Origin: Micractinium sp. NFX-FRZ
Taxonomy: Eukaryota; Chlorophyta; Trebouxiophyceae; Chlorellales; Chlorellaceae
Assembly: GCA_029339195.1 (NCBI GenBank)
Contig: JAPTJF010000262.1
Location: forward strand, 1 to 64,000
DNA: 64,000 nucleotides
Direction of reading: 5' to 3'
Shown: piece after piece, positions 60,429 through 64,000 of the stretch
How positions within the stretch are numbered: the first letter of the stretch is position 1
Layout: each line of letters begins with the position of its first letter
Notes under the pieces: generated by a model
What the model saw: the letters and a program-made list of their open reading frames with translations, nothing else
What the model was told of the DNA's origin: nothing
Database searches by the model: none
Position numbers and translations under genes: made by a program

Positions 60429-60641
60429 CTTGACGGTGGCGGGTCGGGTCGGTGCAGGAGCGGAGCTGCAACGGCGGGAGGGCTGGCAGAGGGAGGCCTG
60501 ATAATGATGGTGAGGTGGGGATTGCTGCCAGGTCAGCGAGTGGGTCAGGAGGAACCCAGCACGCATTTTTGCATCCCTGTAGCCAACTACCTAGAGGAGA
60601 GGAACATAAACCCGAGGGCCACTGCTCGAAAGCCCTCCAAC
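60429..60641. promoter_or_regulatory. Short divergent promoter between LHC and PSA2-like genes
   Basis: 213 bp between opposite start codons, the shortest divergent gap in the window. A bidirectional promoter controlling two photosystem genes is inferred; no specific element identified. Confidence 0.5.
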
Positions 60642-61620
60642 ATGCTGCAGCTGTGTTCTTGCCGCACGGGCGGCACCCCTGGCTGCGCTCAGATCAACGT
60701 GAGAACGGCAGGTTGCATTCTTTGGAATCCCAGCGCGCTACCAGTGGCCCCATGTGGTGAGCGCCCCGCCCACTTGCTCTTGCACTGCAGGTCTCCCAGA
60801 GCCGTGCTTCCGCGCGCAGCCGGATCCTGGCGCCCCTGGCAGCATCGCAGCGCGGCGAGGCAGCCCCCCAACAGCCGGCGCCGTCGCAGCGGCAGCAGGC
60901 GCCACCGCCCCCGCTCGTCTCCTCCCGCCGCCAGCTGCTGGTGTTCACCGGCGCTGCCGCAGCCGCCGCTGCCGTGCCCGTGGGCAGCAGCCGCGCTGAG
61001 ATCGATGCCAACACGTGCCGCGAGTGTGCGGGCACCGGCGCCACCGCCTGCGACATGTGCGGCGGCACCGGCAAGTGGCGCGCTCTGAGCCGGAAGCGGG
61101 CCAAGGACACTTATGAGTTCACTGAGTGCCCGCAGTGCTACGGCCGCGGCGTGCGCGTCTGCGGTGTCTGCTTCGGCACCGGCCTGCGCAACGTCAAGGG
61201 CCTGCTGAGGTGGGCAGGGGTGCGGGGCTGGGCTGGGGCAGTGCTGGCTTGGGAGCGCGCGGGCGCCATGCGCTTCATGCGTGCGAACCTACCACAGTGC
61301 AGCCTGGGCAAGCAGAAGCGCTGCTCAGAGTAAACTCCATGCTGTTGGTTACTGCTGCGTGGGCCTGCTGCTGGTGCTGGCTGAGCTTGGTATCAGCCCT
61401 CCTGCCCGTGCGCCGCACCGCCCTGTTGCTCGCCGCGCTTGCGCCCCTCACGTCACGGCACGCCACCCCCCCCTGCCCCCTGTGCTGCAGGCGCCCCGAG
61501 GCGACGGCGCTGGTGCAGCAGATGCAGCACGGCGAGCTCCGGCCTGGCGAGGTGCAGGAGCTGCTGAGCAAGGCGAAGACAGATCTGAAGGCGGCAGAGG
61601 CGGCGGGCGGCGCCGTATGA
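60642..61620 (+). CDS. PSA2: Plastid DnaJ-type zinc-finger protein, PSA2-like
   Basis: Exons 60642-60698, 60791-61209 and 61491-61620 keep phase: 201 residues. A Ser/Ala/Arg-rich transit region is followed by '[20 protein letters not shown]', which looks like a twin-Arg, Ala-rich thylakoid-lumen signal. The core has four CxxCxGxG-like pairs: '[20 protein letters not shown]' and '[20 protein letters not shown]', separated by '[12 protein letters not shown]', then 'NVKGLLR' and a charged helical tail. There is no J domain, so it belongs to the DnaJ-like zinc-finger proteins of plastids. The wording fits the PSA2 group, lumenal disulfide-active factors for photosystem I assembly; that assignment rests on remembered similarity. 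It is divergent from an LHC gene. A TGTAA occurs only at 62114, about 490 nt after the stop. Confidence 0.8.
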
Positions 61621-62640
61621 GTGGTTGCCTGCCATCCCCTACCATCCCCTAGAACTGTGCCCAGCCAGCCTGGCACCGAGTAGGCATGCTGCGCCGCTGC
61701 GGGCGTGCTGTGCCGCTCGCGAGGGTTAGCAGCATGCTCACCAGCGGCGTGTTGCCTGCCCCTGTGAGGGAGGCCCGGCCCCGTGCAGCTGGGCGCCGCA
61801 GCGTCCCGGCATATTAGCTTACGACGATACTATGCGTGTAGCCTATGCACAATCTGGAGCAACAAATGACGACCCCTCCCTGATTCCCTCCCCCCCCTCT
61901 TCTTCCCTCTTTCATCTTGCTCGGTCCGCCCCCCGGTGATGAGTGCCCCTCAGACCTGCCCCCCATTTCTTCAGGCACCCCCGCCTAGGGGATCTCACAT
62001 GAAAACGCATCCTCCGCGGCTTCAATTCTGCGCAATGATTTCGTTCCGCTCACCATTGTACGTCCAGTCACACAGCAGCAGCACCGCATAGCGCTACAAT
62101 CCCGTGTCGTGTGTGTAAGCCAACGCGCATCACAAGGTGCCAGAAAAGTTGTGTTGTTGTGAAGACTTTGCACCATATCCCCATGCAAGGAACTCCTTGC
62201 AGCTCTTGCATCAGATGCCACGTAAAATAACTACAACACCAAGCTGGCGCTGGGCTGCTGGCTATGCCCGCCGGCCTTCTTGCCCCCTGCTTTCTTGCCC
62301 GCACAACCTGCACACTGCATGCTTGCACACTTGCCCCTATCCTACTTGCATCCGTGTTTGCCTGCCTTTCTAATTTGCCCACCTGCCTGTTTCCATGGCT
62401 GCACGCTTGCTCGACCACATGACCGTTCAGTGTGGCTTGCCTGCCTGCCGACTTGCAGATTTGGCAAAGCACCGGTGAATAAGCTCCTGCATCCAAGCCC
62501 AGAAACCTACTCTCTCCCGCTTTGTGTCGGGCGGCCCCCGTGACACCCTTGGTCCCCACAGCATGTTGTGCAAGCTGTTGCAGATGTTGGCAGGGAGCCC
62601 TAGGCCGATCGAGTGCTCACCGCAGCTCACCCAGTGAAGC
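61621..62640. other. 3' UTR and spacer without a recognised gene
   Basis: The left part is the PSA2-like 3' UTR, with TGTAA at 62114-62118. The right part (about 62260-62470) is rich in CTTGCC/CTTGCAC units. A retroelement remnant follows. Confidence 0.45.
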
Positions 62641-62643
62641 ACA

Positions 62644-63710
62644 ATGGTGGGTTTGTGCTATCTGCCACCCAAGGGCAGTGGCGGCTGCCCCACTGACCTG
62701 GGCGGCTGGTGGCTGCGTCTGGCAGGCGATGTGGCAGAGGCTGCAGCGCAGGGTTTCATCATACTCGCTGGCGACTTCAATGCCCGCACCTCCGTCGACC
62801 CTTATTGGCCAAATGAAGGTGAGCCAGACTGCGGTGCCCGCTGCAGCGAAGATGCAGCGCCAGTCAACAGCCATGGGCGCAGCCTGCTGCAGCTGTGCAG
62901 CACCAGCGGCCTGCGCCTGTGCAATGGGCGCACCGGCCCCAGCAGCAGCGCAGCCACCAGCTTCGGCGTACTTGGCAGCGGCAAGGCAGTGGTGGACTAC
63001 TATGCCATCAGCGTCGAGCTGCTGCCGCATGTGCTGCAGTTGGAAGTGCTGGGGTGGCACCCAGCAGCCTTGTACACCGACCACGCAACGCTGGACTTCG
63101 AGCTGCAGCTGCCAGCGTGCCAGCCGCAGTGGGGGGGTAGAGGGAGCAGCCACCAGCAGAGTGGCAGCCACCACCGCAGCAGCGGCAATACAGGTGCCGG
63201 AACCCAGAGCAGCTGGAAGCAGCTGTGGTAGCCCTGGCAGAGCTTGACGCATCCCTGGGAGCCTTGGCAGATGCAGCCGACAATGCTGAGTCGGTGGCAG
63301 ATGTGAACGGCGTGACGGCATGGCTGGATGAAGCTGTGTGCTCCGCCCTGGAGGCAGGCGGCATGCGCCCGCGGGGGCAAGGCCAGCAGCGGCGCCAGCT
63401 CCCCCGGCAGCTCCGCCAGGCTTTCGGCATCAGGCCGCTGCGCCACGCCCAACGGCAGGCAGCCAAGGCAGCCAAGGCGGGAGGCGATCCAGCCCAGCAG
63501 GCAGCCGCACGGCGGCAGCTGAAGAAGGCGTCGCGCTCAGCACACCGGGCAGCGTCAGCCATGCGGGGCAAGGCCTGTGAGGACCTGCGGACACAGACCC
63601 CACAGCCTTGTTCCGTGCCATTGACCGCTCAGCCCGGCTGGTGGCCAGCTTCCCCTCAGATGTATTGGAGCAGTACATTCAGGGGCTGCTAGGTGGCACC
63701 CCAGCCAGCG
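62644..63710 (+). mobile_element. LINE-type endonuclease remnant, frameshifted
   Basis: The first frame reads an endonuclease/exonuclease/phosphatase-like domain: 'MVGLCYLPPKG', 'FIILAGDFNARTSVD' (catalytic GDFNAR), 'SHGRSLLQLCSTSGLRLCNG', 'KAVVDYYAISVELLPHVLQL' and 'YTDHATLDFEL', which matches the retrotransposon APE-like endonuclease (usual S-D-H is T-D-H). It stops at 63231. The sequence continues in other frames as 'EQLEAAVVALAELDASLGAL', 'LKKASRSAHRAASAMRGKAC', and after another shift 'PTALFRAIDRSARLVASFPS'. The N-terminal start of the domain and all of the reverse transcriptase are missing before low-complexity sequence begins (about 63720). It is a decayed, 5'-truncated copy. Confidence 0.7.
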
Positions 63711-64000
63711 CCAGAGCAGCCACCAGAGCAGCGACCGCCACCAGAGCCACCACCAGAGCCACCGCCAGCCATGCTGCCACCGCAACAGCGGCCGCCATGC
63801 ACAGCAACTGCGGTGGCAGCAGCAGCAGCAGCGGCGGCCTGCCCCCCCAGCCCGCCACCAGCATCCCCAACCTCCCCTGCCTCCCTCACCCCCTACCCCA
63901 ATTCCACTGCCTCCCTCCACCCATCTGCCAGTACCCCTGCCTCCCCCCTCCCCGCAACACTCGGTGCCGAGCCCCCACCCTTGTTTGTCAACATTGCACC
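63711..64000. other. Low-complexity Pro/Ala/Thr-type sequence at window end
   Basis: Repeats of CCACCAGAGC and GCAGCAGCAGC, then C-rich CCTGCCTCCC units. It may continue the linker of the retroelement reading frame; no motif seen. Confidence 0.4.

Overview
The window is GC-rich nuclear DNA of a photosynthetic eukaryote, most likely a green alga of the Chlorella lineage (trebouxiophyte). Direct evidence: genes are broken into many short exons by introns mostly of 100-300 bp; two light-harvesting (LHC) genes and other nuclear genes for plastid proteins are present; the green-algal poly(A) motif TGTAA lies just beyond several stop codons. The genus is inference. Gene models below were built by eye from homology blocks plus splice-phase agreement. 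The best-resolved are the acyl-CoA dehydrogenase, the PARP-type zinc-finger gene and the DnaJ-type zinc-finger gene, where every junction keeps phase.

Layout, left to right: AidB-type acyl-CoA dehydrogenase (89-5119, +); small Gly-rich protein (5372-5977, +); unknown multi-pass membrane protein (6075-7792, -); about 1.7 kb of spacer; secreted DUF5602/TTHB210-like protein (9504-13364, -); 20S proteasome subunit alpha type-4 (14088-17486, -); coiled-coil/RS-domain protein with an unknown C-terminal domain (17915-20912, -); DHX33-like DEAH helicase (21516-28124, +); PHD-bromodomain protein (28524-34448, -); UPF1-like SF1 helicase (34933-40400, -); single PARP-type zinc-finger protein (41109-43263, +); CLC chloride channel/antiporter (43715-50030, -); LHC protein (51104-53446, -); F-box/leucine-rich protein (54218-56664, -); DIRS-like retroelement scrap (56735-56983, -); second LHC protein (57635-60428, -); PSA2-like DnaJ zinc-finger protein (60642-61620, +); LINE endonuclease remnant (62644 onward, +).

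Functionally, 51-61.6 kb is photosynthetic: two LHC genes, one of them head-to-head with a probable photosystem I assembly factor. The 17.9-43.3 kb block is rich in RNA and chromatin factors: RS protein, DEAH helicase, PHD-bromodomain reader, UPF1-like helicase and PARP-type finger. Two pairs in it are divergent and share short upstream regions.

The most unusual property is not one gene but the introns. In at least four genes, introns carry one to four decayed copies of the neighbouring exon edge together with its splice site ('exon-edge echoes'). (TGTGC)n, (TGCCC)n and (CTGCC)n tracts lie in introns in the transcription-sense orientation. GC-AG introns recur, at least three of them in the first gene alone, and the two LHC genes contain 8-nt and 12-nt microexons. 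This suggests active local tandem duplication at exon-intron borders.
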